Positions 12,660 to 23,363 are shown, counted from the first letter of the stretch. The stretch is 64,000 bases of DNA from Siphonodentalium dalli (GCA_032622095.1 CP136067.1:77340705-77404704), one strand, 5' to 3'. Translations and numbers: made by a program. The notes: generated from the letters alone by a model not told the origin.

Positions 12660-13083
12660 ATTTAAACGCCCTCCGTTTGCTGCACTTCTGGGTTCTGGTG
12701 CTAAGATAGGACTTACGTCGTCTAGCCTGCCTCTAGAAGTAGTGTCCAGACTACAAAGCGAGGATGACTTGCCTAGTGTTGTTTCGTTACCAACAGCACA
12801 ACAATCCGACTCTACAGAAGTGCCAGAACCACCAGATCCCTCCGACAACTCGCAATTCGACGAAGCCATCACACTGATTGCAGACCAACAGGAGAACATC
12901 CGACTCAACAGAAAACGAGCTGCTGAATCCCAACTACACCAAGCAGAAAAGACGGTGAAGAGAAGTAAGATCGTGCTTTCCTAAGTTAAAGTCGGCGACA
13001 ACGTTACAGTTCCAATCCCATATGTCGACAGAGGTCGCGGTGATCCTCGCAACATTATCGGTATCGTCACAGATACAAGTTGT
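12660..13083 (+). pseudogene. C-terminal fragment of a KRBA2/SCAND3-like transposon protein
   Basis: The frame contains a Ser/Pro-rich stretch, then RKRAAESQLHQAEKTVKRSK, a stop at 12982-12984, and in the same frame VGDNVTVPIPYVDRGRGDPR followed by NIIGIVTDT. The last part matches my recollection of a conserved C-terminal module of integrase-type transposon proteins of the KRBA2/SCAND3 (Ginger-like) group, where it follows the catalytic core. No integrase core, zinc finger or start region is visible upstream. The in-frame stop and missing core argue for a dead fragment. The family assignment is from motif memory and should be checked. Confidence 0.45.
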
Positions 13084-13094
13084 TATTGTCAATT

Positions 13095-13265
13095 ATCAAA
13101 ATCAGTTAATATGTCTAATGAAACACTCCTAATTTCAGTTATTATGTATAATAACTGAAAATTTCAGGCATTATATATATTAACTGAGTGAATCAGGTAT
13201 TATACATAATAACTGAAAATTTCAGTTATTATACATAATTACTGATAATACATATTAACTGTAAC
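13095..13265. repeat. AT-rich tandem palindromes
   Basis: The motif CAGTTATTATGTATAATAAC and its degenerate copies recur four to five times, each self-complementary around a TATAATA centre and joined by AAAATTTCAG. The stretch could extrude cruciforms. It begins directly after the KRBA2-like fragment and may belong to the same decayed element. Confidence 0.5.
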
Positions 13266-13825
13266 ATATATATATAGTCATACGGTCATCGCTTGTTTAT
13301 CGTATAACTCAATGGCGTTAATCATGATTGTTATAGGTACTCATATTATTCCGGTCACCGTTTATTTCTTTTTGCAGTTTATGATGACCTGTGTCATAAA
13401 ATATTGGCAAAACCTTCGTCCACCAAGGTGCGAAACATATGTTGCCAAGATAAGGGTAGAACATCGTTACAGTCATATAGCACCATCTTTAACACAGAAT
13501 CCTTTCAATAAATCATCATCATCATCATATATCTTGTATGTTATGTACATTCACGCTGCTATATCGTTATAGTATACCACATGTACACATTGCAAATACA
13601 AAAGTAATGAAAGTGTCAAGATGGTTCATCTTGGAGAGTGATAATGGCATATATTACAGTCAATGGAGCGATAGGGAATGCATAAAGTCTGATGTTTAAG
13701 TAATACCAGAGGTCAACACGAAGAGCCATATCAAGCTATGGATAAATTGTTGGCGGTATTGCATTTCGATGTATTTAGTGATGCAACGATTAAAACAGAC
13801 ATTGCTCCATTAAATGTTGGCTGCA

Positions 13826-14475
13826 GGGTGTGCCGGTGGATTCAAATGTGAAACCCAACATGTCCGCTAGCGGTCATTTTTATTAACGATCCATGAGAAG
13901 TATTTAGTGACAATCGGATGATGAATGTGACCTGTAGGATGTGGCCAAGTATTAAGTCATGCAAAACGTAAAATCCAAGATAGCCGCTGGCGGCCATGTT
14001 TTTCAACTAAATGCGGAAACATTTGATGGCTCTCATCTGGTGGTAACCCAAAAGTCCATTATGGAATTTGGAGATTATTGGCTGAGGGATGTGGTATGCA
14101 GGGTGTGCCGAGCGATTAGTCATGTATATAGTAAAATCAAAGATGGCTGCCGGTGACAATGCTTTTTATTATCGAAAAACATTCAAATCCGATAGCTTTC
14201 ATCTAGAGTTGACCATAAACATGCCTATTCATTTTCAAAACAAATCTTTGATAATTGTGGCCTATATGGTCTGCCGATGGAATACATTTTGAAATCAATG
14301 ATAGATGGTGGCGAGTTGCAGGACAAATATATGGCTCTCATCTATATATATGACCTCGAACAACCATGTGCAGTTTGGTGACGATCGGATGAGAGATGTG
14401 ACCTGTAGGGTGTGCTAAAGGGAATTGTTGACGCGTGCACATACTTACGGGCGGGCGGACGGATGCCAACCCATG
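13826..14475. mobile_element. Pearl-like element: ~105-170-bp core repeats and ACGG-type tail
   Basis: A diverged unit containing 'GCAGGGTGTGCC' / 'GACCTGTAGGATGTGGCC' and a 'GCCGCTGGCGGCCATG' block recurs at about 13829, 13931, 14095, 14264 and 14399. It is followed near 14447 by GGGCGGGCGGACGGATG. A core of ~160-bp repeats ended by a short ACGG-like microsatellite is the layout described for bivalve 'pearl' elements. There is no coding content, and the short reading frames here are repeat-derived. The element ends are not certain. Confidence 0.5.
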
Positions 14476-15769
14476 ACAATAGCTCAAATACAAATCATAT
14501 CTGGCACAAATAAGGGGTAGAACATAGTTATCTTCAGCTTTCACCCGAGCACACATCTTTAACCGCACATAATAATTTCAATGAGGAACAATACAGAGCG
14601 TTCGCTGTCAGACTGTTCCTAATATGGTAACAATAAAGAGCGTTTGTCTACCTTATGTGCGAAAAGATGAAAACAGTTATAAATTTCAACGACTTCGGTT
14701 AGTGAGTAGATTTGAGAGCAGGGGTCTTGGGGCGGATGTCTCACCCCCATTGCACCGTTGGTCAATAGTTGGAAATTGCATACCAGACACAAACAGTAGT
14801 TGGAAATTTCACACCGACAATAGGTTGAAAGCGTTAACTTAGTTTGATTTTCCAACGAATTATTAGTGGGGAATAATTTATGTTGTTTTTACCATATAAC
14901 ATTCATATCTTTTCCTGCCTCTGCACAAGTTCTGGTCAAAGTCTTGGACTGAAATGGACATCAGTTGGAACATTTTCACTTTAGGGGGGGGGGGGGGTGT
15001 CATTTCGGAAATTTCTAAAACTTATGAGATGGTGCCAGTCGAGATGCTATGGTTTTGCAGTTTTAGGTTCAGAATTCAAATTGTTCTCCCACTGGTTATG
15101 AGTGGTCATGACCCCTCCTCGGTGGCCAGTCAAAAACCGCTAATCAATTTTTGAAAAATCGAGGCCTGGACTTATATCTATAGATGCTAGGATTATAATG
15201 GGTCAATTTCTCGAGTTAGATATTGTTTGAGTATACCATGATTTGTTTTAGCTGCCAGTAGCATCCTCTACAAACATTATTGATATGTGACTCAAGCTTC
15301 AGAGACGATCACATTGTCGATCCTATGTTACTGTCCAAATCCGTACGACCAACCGAACCGTATACAATAGTCAAGAATGGCACCGACATGGTACACGATA
15401 ATACACGATAAGACTCGTTTTTTAATGGACCCGCTATTAACACGCAACAATTGAAGACAATAGAATGGATTATATAATAGGAAAATACGTACATTTGTGA
15501 AAACATTTCTTAAAGCTCTGACGGAAAAGGAAAGCATTGACCCTCCAGAAAGTATTTATGGACTATCAAAAATTCAAAACGCCATGAAAGAATTAAACTC
15601 CAATGTATAACAAGTGAGTTGGTCAGATGATTTGAAACTTAGACCGAATGTGACGGCTCCGGCATCACCAACCCACAAGATTGAGAAACATGAGGATGGT
15701 GTATCTTTAACCCGGATTCTGATTTGTTGAAAATTTTCTTTTTCCCGGATTTTTCGGATTGTATCTTGT
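14476..15769. other. Unassigned DNA with a G run
   Basis: Holds one copy of the TAAAGAGCG dyad (14588-14645, listed separately), a G run at 14985-14997 and a block at 15705-15765 with CCCGGATT motifs reminiscent of MULE subterminal repeats. No gene was recognised. Confidence 0.4.
14588..14645 (+). repeat. Dispersed 42-bp GAGCGTT dyad, copy 1
   Basis: Two GAGCGTT motifs start exactly 42 bp apart (14596 and 14638). The interval ends TTCCTAATATGGTAACAATA. The same arrangement occurs at 32320-32375 (complement) and 58232-58291. It is a short dispersed repeat of unknown nature. Confidence 0.6.
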
Positions 15770-16900
15770 ATAGTTGAATCATGTCATTTCTTTCTCGGAG
15801 GTATTATAATGTTGGTAACTTGGTAGTCCCATTTGCTTTATTCGTTCGTCATATTCTAATTGTTTAAATTCTGGTGGATACTAGTTTTGTCGCTCTTCTC
15901 TAGACTCCTTCTATGGCTATTTTATTCTTCCTTAATGCCGGATTCCAAATTGATGATCCGTTTTCAACCATAAGTCTAACTAGGGATTTGTATAGTGTGT
16001 TGGTCATATCTTCGTCCATATGGGTAAATGGTCTTCTCATACCGATTTGTTGGTTTGCTTTGTTGACTGTTTAATATGTGGTGCTCGTATGGTAATTTGT
16101 TGTCAAATGTGATCCCTATGCATTTGTCTTCTTCAGTTTGTTTGGATAGATATATTTAAGTTCACTTCCCTCGGCGTATAGTTGTATTCTGGATTAGCTC
16201 TGCCAACATAAACATTAGGAAGAGTAGCGATCCTAGTATATACCCCTGTGGGATTCCGCTGGTGAAATATGTTATACTGGACGTGGCTCTGTCTACTCTT
16301 TTGCTTGTTTCCGGTTAGTTAAGAAATGTTAAATCCATTTGTGATCTTTCCCCAAGATGTTATAGCTGTTTAATTTCTTCAGCAATCTTCTGTGTGGAAT
16401 AATGTCAAAAGCCTTTATGTAGCCCATGTATATGACGTCTATGTCCTGGTCGTTTTGTATGTAGTTACTAAAATCACCCTGGAATTCAAACAGTTGTGTG
16501 ACGAACGCGTGTCTTATCTAAAGCCGTGTTGATGTTTCGTGAATATGTTGATTTTTGTGCTCCACTAGCTTCTCTCGGATTATTTTCTACATGATCTTGC
16601 ATACAATATCTGTTAGACTGACCGGCCTGTAATTCTCCGAATTTTTCTATCTCCCTTCTTAAAAATTGGGCAGACGGTAGCCATCTTCCAGTCCTCTGGT
16701 ACTATTCAAGTTTCCAATGATTTGTTCAAAAGTGCTGTGAGAACAGGGCAGATTTCCATGAGTGCTTCTTTTAGAATCTGGGGATGCATTTGATCCTCTC
16801 CAGGGGATTTTGAGGTGTTCAACTCGAGCAAGAATATCATAACCGTTTCATGTGTCATATATTAAACTATATTACAAGCTCGACGTTGAGTTCATTTTCT
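15770..16900 (-). pseudogene. Decayed CR1-like LINE reverse transcriptase
   Basis: On the minus strand, scattered frames show reverse-transcriptase landmarks in the right order. These are a motif like 'KSPGEDQMHPQILKEAL' (about 16735-16815), 'TDIVCKI' and 'HQHGF' (about 16500-16620), 'MGYIKAFDIIPHRRLLKKL' (about 16380-16430), 'SGIPQGYILGS' (about 16230-16270), and C-terminal 'FTHMDEDMTNTLYKSLVRL' and 'IEGVQRRATKLV' (about 15890-16040). Many stops and frameshifts separate them, and the catalytic YADD box was not found. The family is a CR1/Jockey-type non-LTR retrotransposon. Its linker and endonuclease continue at 19135-20115 and 20490-20930, separated by later insertions. Confidence 0.8.
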
Positions 16901-16933
16901 CCTTGATCAAGAACTTCATCACCATCTTCGGCT

Positions 16934-17119
16934 GTATATACACACAGGGACTTTGTAGAAAATATATTGATAAAATATACATTCAAAATAGGAAAGGGGC
17001 GACACCTGGTGGCACCCGAAACCGCCGTATATACACACAGGGACTTTGTAGAAAATATATTGATAAAATATACATTCAAAATAGGAAAGGGGCGACACCT
17101 GGTGGCACCCGAAACCGCC
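16934..17119. repeat. 93-bp unit duplicated in tandem
   Basis: The unit starting GTATATACACACAGGGAC at 16934 repeats at 17027 with no visible mismatch. It includes 'GGAAAGGGGCGACACC' and 'GGTGGCACCCGAAACC'. Because 93 is a multiple of three, several frames stay open through both copies, which explains the repeated peptides here. A single diverged copy is in 43380-43470 on the opposite strand. It is not a gene. Confidence 0.85.
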
Positions 17120-17382
17120 GTAGCTTTGAATTTCGGACTTATACACCGATTTTTGTCGGGTAAACGGCATTATCGCATACATCGACTACCGATTGTGACA
17201 GAAAACTCTCATGACCTTGTTAAATCAGCAGTATATATCCATTTAATCGTGTTTTACAGTTTTGATGTGGGATATAATCACCGCGGCGAACCGTTAACAT
17301 GCAGGGGGAATAACTCGATCTATCATACCACAATTGGGCTCTCAGAATATGTCACTCATTAAGGTGGTGTTTAAAAGAAATG

Positions 17383-18499
17383 GTAACATTTTAACCTTCT
17401 AGTCCAAGACTATTTTTTATCATATTCAACATAATATTAACATTTACAAGTATGCTACGTAATTTAACGAGACCAATGTTTTACACATTATGAATGGGGT
17501 GTTACTCACACAAAGAAGGAACTCACAACAGAACAGAACATTTGGCAAACCTCGTCAGATTCCGTACCGTTTCAGCTAGACCTCAGAGGTCATAGGTCGA
17601 GGAGTCCAGAATGCAAAACGGAAATGTGTCACGTTGTATTAACATACATCATGGCGCAGAGCCTGACAGGGATGACTAAAAAGACATGCAGTCAGATGCT
17701 TGATGGTTTTAAAACTTAGAAAAGCCTTCCAAACGCTGTTTTCGTATGCACTCTGGTGGGATAACACTGGGCAATTACTTATATGACCGATGTTCGTATA
17801 TTAATCTCCAATATTGGCAGTTATGGCGCGATTTAGTTGCTTTATAGGGGGCGTGGTTACCTAATGAAAACTCGTTTTTTTCTACGCTGATGTTTCGCCG
17901 ATTTCTCCATTTACACACCAGTTGCCCTAGTCTTTTAATTCAAAACTTGATTGATGATTATCATATCAAAAAGGCTGAAAAGCATACTTTCCATACATTC
18001 CTTGGCAGGTTTTTCCTGAATAACAACTTTTATCACTTGAATATAATAAAAAAAACACGACACAATTTTGACGACGCAAGGGCATTGGAACGCATTGGCC
18101 ATTAACGCAACACGATTAGAGAACACATCGACGTTCGGTCTGCGATTTCATAAATGTTCGTACCTCGCTTGCCTTGACCAAGTTTCACCCACGTGGTGAC
18201 GCCAGCAGCGTTCTTCAACTTGCACACAACGAGGTGTGTACACAGGTCAGCCATAAATATCCGCGCCCGATCTGACCGTACCCGCGACAACGTGCCTGAA
18301 CAAATGTTGTACGCCACCTCTCGGCCACCGACTTCCCTAGTTCTGTTCTGAGTTCCTTCCTTTGTGCGAGGAGCACCCCATTCATAATGCGTAAAATATT
18401 GGTCTCGTCAAATTACGTAGCATAATTTGTAATTAAATGTTAAAATTGGTATCATGAAATGATATAAAATAGTCTTGGACTAGGAGGTTAACATGTTAC
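17383..18499. mobile_element. DNA transposon relic with ~155-bp terminal inverted repeats
   Basis: Positions 17383-17545 are complementary to 18338-18499, with shared blocks CCTAGTCCAAGACTATTTT, 'TATGCTACGTAATTT' and 'CATTATGAATGGGGTG'. Both ends read GTAACAT. The ~800-bp interior has short frames on both strands but no recognisable transposase. Flanks of 8-10 bp (AAAAGAAAT / AACAAGAGG) are only weakly similar, so the target duplication is unproven. Long inverted repeats with a non-coding centre suggest a MULE- or foldback-type element. Confidence 0.7.
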
Positions 18500-19095
18500 A
18501 ACAAGAGGTGTGCACTCGAGTGCTAGCATACCCCCACCGTGGCAAATTCAACCCGCATTATCCGTAAACCCAAACAAAAAAGATTTTTAACTTTAAAGAA
18601 AAATTCGGACTAATAATATCGATATGGTGTCACAAGAAGCTTGTACAGAAAAAAATATTCAAATTGGTTCATATTTGTTAAAGTTATTAAGTCGGACAGA
18701 ATTTTCTAAGTCAAAATAAGTCGAAAATGAAGTGTAATATTACGAAAAACAGTCTGAGCCAATCCCTAGCTGTATCATGTAGAGAGGGTATTGTGAGAAG
18801 CATGTATACCAAAAATTATTGAAATCGGTTCATATTTGTTAAAGTTATTAAGTCGGACAGAATTTTCTAAGTCAAAATAAGTCGAAAATGAGGCGTAACT
18901 TAAAAATTAGCATCATGCGGAGAGGCAGTCCAAAGGATATTGCATACAAAAAATTATTGAAATCGGTTCATAGTTGTTCGAGTTATGAGGTCGGACGGAC
19001 GGACGGACGGACGGAAGGACGGACGCACGGAGGGAGAAAGCGTGACGGGCGGACGGACGGACGCAGTCAATCCAGTATACCCCCCATTTTGAATT
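18500..19095. mobile_element. Pearl-like element with 161-bp core repeat and (ACGG)n tail
   Basis: A unit beginning GTCGGACAGAATTTTCTAAG starts at 18691 and 18852 (161-bp period). It includes 'AAAATAAGTCGAAAATGA' and 'ATTGAAATCGGTTCATA'. The last unit runs at 18990 into GGTCGGACGGACGGACGGAC and ends CCAGTATACCCCCCATTTTG. The left boundary has ACAAGAGG and 'CTAGCATACCCCC'. The layout matches pearl-type elements known from bivalves. There is no coding content. Confidence 0.65.
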
Positions 19096-19134
19096 ACACA
19101 TTATAGAGTCCCTGTGTTAGAGTCCCTGTGTATA

Positions 19135-20115
19135 TACATTGCTGAAGAATTTGTTTAGCGTGTCTGCCTACTCAGTGTTGTCGATGCATAATTCTCCACA
19201 AGTTTCTCTATTTCTCCAATTCCCGGTTTTGCTTTTGTGTTATTTCTTGTATACCTCCAACAGGATTTTGGGTCTCTCTTTATGTTGTCACTTAACTTCT
19301 TTTCACAAGATCTATGTGCGTTCCAACATTCAATCATTTCAATCAAATTATATTTAGTTGATGTCTTGTCTATCGTATATATATTCCCTCCATGCTTTAT
19401 ATTTATCTTTTACTGCTTTTCATGCTTGTGATGTCGTCCATGCTTTTTTGTGAATTTTCTTCTTTGTTGATGACTGGAATGTTTTTCTGAGTGATTTCTA
19501 TAATGTTCCCCTTAAAGGTGGATTATCTCTTTGTAAACATGTATTATATAGTTACCGGGGTATAAAATATTAGATTTGAATCGAAGACTCCTGTCCGGAA
19601 ATGCTTCTATCGATTAATATTAATTTTATTTCGAATATTTTCTGGTCTAAAAAGGTGTGTTTGTTCAGCTAACGAACAATAGTGGTTACTGTTAACAGAG
19701 ACCAGAAATTATATTGTGTAATTTTGTCACAAATAAACGTTAATTATACTCATTATCGCTTATATCTGTGGAACAAAACAGTACAAACAACCAATCTGTG
19801 ACATTTGACATTCGTTGCGTAGCCGTAGGAACAGCCCAGTGCTCTATATCGCAATACGGTCTCATCCGAATGGTCGGTTCTAAAAATAGTAACATAAATG
19901 GGCCCGATTTAATATTCGAAATAAAATCAATATTAATTGATAGAAGCTTTTCCGGACATAGGTCTTCAGTTCATATCTATTATTTTATACCCACGCAACT
20001 ATTTAAAATTTGTTATTTAAAGAGATAATCCATCTTTAAATAGTCTCCATTTTTTTCTACTTCCATTTATTCTATATCTTCCCAGTTATTTTCATTTAGA
20101 TCTGATCTGACTGCA
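19135..20115 (-). pseudogene. LINE linker region, same copy as the RT relic
   Basis: Minus-strand frame 19155-19346 reads like the segment between endonuclease and reverse transcriptase of CR1-like elements, with 'NIKRDPKSCWRYTRNNTKAK'. It is broken by the TTAA element at 19516-20035 and resumes at 20036-20115. The intact arrangement of this stretch is seen at 43464-43945, which is closely similar and lacks the TTAA insertion. Confidence 0.75.
19516..20035. mobile_element. TTAA-site non-autonomous DNA transposon (520 bp)
   Basis: The element starts AGGTGGATTATCTCTTT and ends with AAAGAGATAATCCATCT; the two are complementary at 16 of 17 positions. Similarity between the ends continues for about 90 bp, through TGTCCGGAAATGCTTCTATC. 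It is flanked by TTAA on both sides (19512-19515 and 20036-20039). The related LINE copy at about 43855-43872 has a single TTAA at the same place, which is a paralogous empty site. TTAA duplication points to piggyBac-type transposition. The interior (frame 19768-20028) has no transposase motif. Confidence 0.85.
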
Positions 20116-20489
20116 TCATCAACCTGTTCTCCCGAAAAATCGCACATTATCTGCTTACAATAGAACTTGTTTTTAGTTTATAATCTGCTGAGAATCGTCT
20201 AAATTTGAGTCGTTGATGTGCTGAAAATGAGAGCCTTTTAATCACATTATCGACTCACTATGAGGCGATTCTAAGCAGACTATGTGCGCACAATGACACT
20301 AGCCCGCACCATAAATGAAACAACAAATATGACTCCAATATCTGCTTATTTCAGAATAAAATAATCACAGTATGTACCTATATCACTTTATACGTCGATT
20401 ATGTGCGTATTTGTGAGAGGATATGTTGGCATCATAGTCATCTTTGTGCTGAGCCATCTTATAAGCCATATTGTTGTTTGTTGAACGTT
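20116..20489. other. Unrecognised LINE-interior DNA
   Basis: This stretch lies between linker and endonuclease relics and presumably belongs to the same old LINE. No motif was identified. Confidence 0.4.
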
Positions 20490-20930
20490 TTGGTGTAGTC
20501 CGGCATTCCCAACATTTACCAGGACTTGAGGTGGTGCACTGTCTTCGTTCATGTTGCAATCAGCATTCTGCCAATCTATTTCAGGATAGTTGAAATCACC
20601 AGCTATGAGTTTTTGTGGTTCTTTCCTTTGACTGCCATTTCAATATGTTCTCTCAGGCTTTTGTTGTTTGTGTAGGGAGCTGCCCAAGCTTCTGTATACG
20701 CAGCAAATGGGTAGGTGGTCATTACCATGTAGTGTTATATTGCTATATTGTTATGCTTCTTATGCAATGTTATTGTTGGTTAGATCTTCAACCAAAGCTG
20801 CTTTCAGTTTCCCCGCTACATATATTGCTGTTCCTCTTAATAATCGGTGACTGGGGTCCAGGTTTGCGGCATGCACTTATCGTTGATTTACGGTATATAG
20901 ATTGTGCTGGTCTCGCTACTATCCATCTCT
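20490..20930 (-). pseudogene. Decayed LINE endonuclease (APE type)
   Basis: The minus strand shows 'RGTAIYVAGKLKAALVEDL' (about 20780-20840) and, after frameshifts, 'AGDFNYPEIDW' followed by 'NADCNMNEDSAPP' (about 20530-20610). These are the RGG-type and GDFN motifs of apurinic endonuclease-like domains of non-LTR retrotransposons. Order and strand fit the linker and RT relics downstream, so one LINE of about 4 kb once spanned this region before later insertions. Stops and frameshifts rule out activity. Confidence 0.75.
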
Positions 20931-21049
20931 ACCTATAGATCCTTATCGTTCTGAATATCACTTTCTTTATATCATCGCCCCATGCTCTCTATTTCACCCT
21001 ATAACGAAAATAATGCGGAACGTATGTATATGAAACGAAACTTAGAGTG

Positions 21050-21266
21050 TTGATTCGTGGTGTTGTGGAGATGGGTTAAATATGAGACGGCCTTGTATTA
21101 TTAACCGGGAATTATCGGTCACGCTCGCCGAGCGCAGAATTGAGATGATTACTAATCCCACGATTCCCGGTGAAGGATACGATGTCGGCAGTCGACAGCA
21201 ACCAACGACAGAGAATGGACGCACCGACTCATTGATCTAGTGATGAGCATCCGGGGTGAATTTAGG
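21050..21266. repeat. Outer inverted repeat, left copy (partner at 38246-38474)
   Basis: The block contains TATTATTAACCGGGAATTATC, 'CGCTCGCCGAGCGCAG', 'TCCCACGATTCCCGG' and 'CCAACGACAGAGAATG', each present as its complement at 38246-38474. The inner boundary is sharp, at GGTGAATTTAGG. The two copies flank 17 kb holding the MULE, the gag relic and the minisatellite frame. Confidence 0.8.
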
Positions 21267-21373
21267 TGAGTTTACCCCTGGTATAGATTTATCTATAAGG
21301 AATAGAGCCTATATCTCCCAATTTATTCTTTATTTGGCGTCTGAAACAACTACGAATTTGTGCGGTCATTTTG

Positions 21374-21564
21374 GGGTGTGTCTTTTTACCGGATTCCGGA
21401 TCCCGGATTTCGGTGTCTCTTTACCGGATTTAGACCCGGATTCGGGTATGAATTTCATGCTTGTTTTATCACACATTTAACCCATTAAAAGCCGTTTCTG
21501 ACACGATTAAACCAATATAGGGCTGTCGTGCTCATTCAACCCGATTAATAGTATTTAAAGGTAC
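21374..21564. repeat. MULE left terminal inverted repeat
   Basis: This 191-bp end pairs with 30922-31119 with only a few substitutions and small length changes in the CCGGATTCCGG repeats. It contains 'GATTCGGGTATGAATTTC', 'CATGCTTGTTTTATCACACA' and 'CGATTAAACCAATATAGGGC'. Confidence 0.9.
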
Positions 21565-22640
21565 ACCGGCGCCTGTTATGCCTCTGGGATTCCTCATCCA
21601 TGAGCGAAAGTTCCTTCCGGACCACGAGGCCTTCTTCGATATCATGCTCAAGCAGATACCCGCCATACGGAGCTACAAAGGAGTGATTGTTACTGACCGA
21701 GAGTCCAACATCGTGAAGTGCGTCAAAGGGAAGCTACCCGAGGCGAAGTTAGTTTTCTGCTGGAATCACATGCGTAACGACAGCAAAGTTTGGTTGCGAA
21801 AGCACGGTGCAACACCTGGAGACATTGCTACATACCAATCAGATCTCTTGGAAATCCTTGATGCAGATTCTGTGGAAGCAATGGACGATTTAATAGGCGC
21901 CAAGAGAGTGATATGGAGCCAGGCATACTGTGATTATTTTGATGACCATCTTCATCCGGATATCGTACAACATGCCGCCCGAAATGTTCTTTCCGACCTA
22001 GATGTGTACACACCCTACTCTGGCATCACCAACAACCAGGCCGAGTCCCTAAATGCAGTGCTGAAGCATTGCAGTGAGAAAAAGGACATTGCCGTCGACG
22101 AGATGACCCTCATTCTATACTTCCTGCAGACGTATTTCGTCACTGAGACCAAGCGTGGCTTGTGTGGTCTTGGAACATATAGTATTTCGTCGTAATTCAA
22201 GTCTGCAATGAGCTATCCAGATATGTTAGTTCTTCCCGAACGAGTCATTCCCTTGGATGATGTTGTTTCGACAGTTTGTTCTGCAGAACAGTCACATCAA
22301 TCTCCTCCGCCACCACAACCAAAACCGCGACAACGTCATACCAGCGGCAACAGTGTGCTTGCCATCGCTAAAGATCTCATTGCTAACAAGAAGGTTCACC
22401 ATTGCCCCGACGCCGGTGCGTTTATAGTTGAAGGATCCAGTGGACAGTACGTCGTTAGTCTATTTCCAATAGTGAAGTGCCAGTGTCCATCGACTGTGAC
22501 ATGTTCTCACATTATCGCCGTCCGGATGTCCGTCAAACTACCCATCGAGACCGAAACAAAAACCATCAGCCTGACTCGACTTCGTCGAAACGCCCGCAAA
22601 AGAAACGACAAAATGTCTGGCAGAAAGAAACCACGAAAAG
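21564..22640 (+). pseudogene. MULE transposase core and SWIM zinc finger (exon 1 remnant)
   Basis: The frame from the end of the inverted repeat reads through 21578-22640 with a single in-frame stop, TAA at 22193-22195. It shows 'GVIVTDRES' (second catalytic Asp), 'LVFCWNHMRNDSK' (MULE CxxH motif) and 'NNQAESLNAVLK' (catalytic Glu). After a Pro/Gln-rich stretch comes 'KCQCPSTVTCSHII', a CxC...CxH SWIM finger. The segment carrying the first catalytic Asp and the N-terminal DNA-binding part is absent. The exon ends at a GT donor after 22640 (GAAAAG|GTTAGA). Its phase (one base over) fits the acceptor before 23364. A truncated start plus one nonsense codon indicates a recently inactivated gene. 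Confidence 0.85.
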
Positions 22641-23363
22641 GTTAGATTATTTATACGCGCCTGCTATATTAATTTTAGATAATTAAAAAGGGATATATTG
22701 GCTAGGCTATCTGATTCCAACGTAAAATCACATGCCTTATCAACGTCGTGATCATATCGTCTGCCATAGACATGGAAGTCCATATGTTCTATAAAATGTA
22801 AACTGGTTGTTGCTTACATAATATATTGTGGTAAGTTGTTTCATTCAGATTTTAGTCGTTGAGTAACAATTATTTGCATACGTCCTTCGATTTGGAATCG
22901 ATAACGTAAATTCTCACAAAAGAAGCAATACAAAATTTGATCATGTTCCGGTCTATATTCTAGGCTTCAATATTGAACAAATAAAGAAACAATTTCATAC
23001 TATAACATAATTCAGAGTAGCTTTATGTTTACAAATCAGACAGTATATATATAAGTCTTGTAGTTCTGTGTGGTGTTTTCCCAGAAGAAGGAACTTTAGT
23101 ATCTCCTTCCATTATTTCCTTATTTGACTTTGGAGGTGACATCATGATGATGCTTTTGTTTTACTTTTACGCGAGAAACAACATATTTTGAAGATGATAT
23201 TTATCAATTAAAAATGTAATAAAATGGTTGGTATAAGATAAATTCAACATTAGCATAGTGTATCCTCTCGATAAAACATATACTTTCAACTCGTTCATAT
23301 ATCGCACACATCTGGTAGCATGGCTGCATGAGTATTTCAACTAGCTATCTATTTCTTTTAAAG
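22641..23363 (+). other. Intron of the MULE gene
   Basis: AT-rich, bounded by GTTAGA and TTTCTTTTAAAG. No gene or repeat recognised inside. Confidence 0.6.

Larger units (their letters stand above)
16936..19134. mobile_element. TA-site DNA element inserted in the LINE
   Basis: The LINE frame is interrupted between the codons for 'KFFSNVY' and 'TAEDGDE'. The left junction reads GGCTGTA then TATACACACAGGGACT; the right junction reads AGTCCCTGTGTATA then TACATTGC. This gives a TA target duplication and a short inverted end of TATACACAGGGACT type, as expected of Tc1/mariner-like or other TA-inserting elements. No transposase is recognisable. The interior holds a 93-bp tandem duplication, a long-TIR element and a pearl-like element, so most of its 2.2 kb is later insertion. 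Another fragment joined to the same LINE position is at 43286-43483. Confidence 0.65.

Noticed and set aside
16852..17362. Frames with repeated peptides on both strands
   Set aside because: Explained by the 93-bp tandem duplication, a multiple of three; no protein family.
18888..19106. Frame rich in Gly, Arg and Asp
   Set aside because: It is the translated GGAC microsatellite of the pearl-like element.
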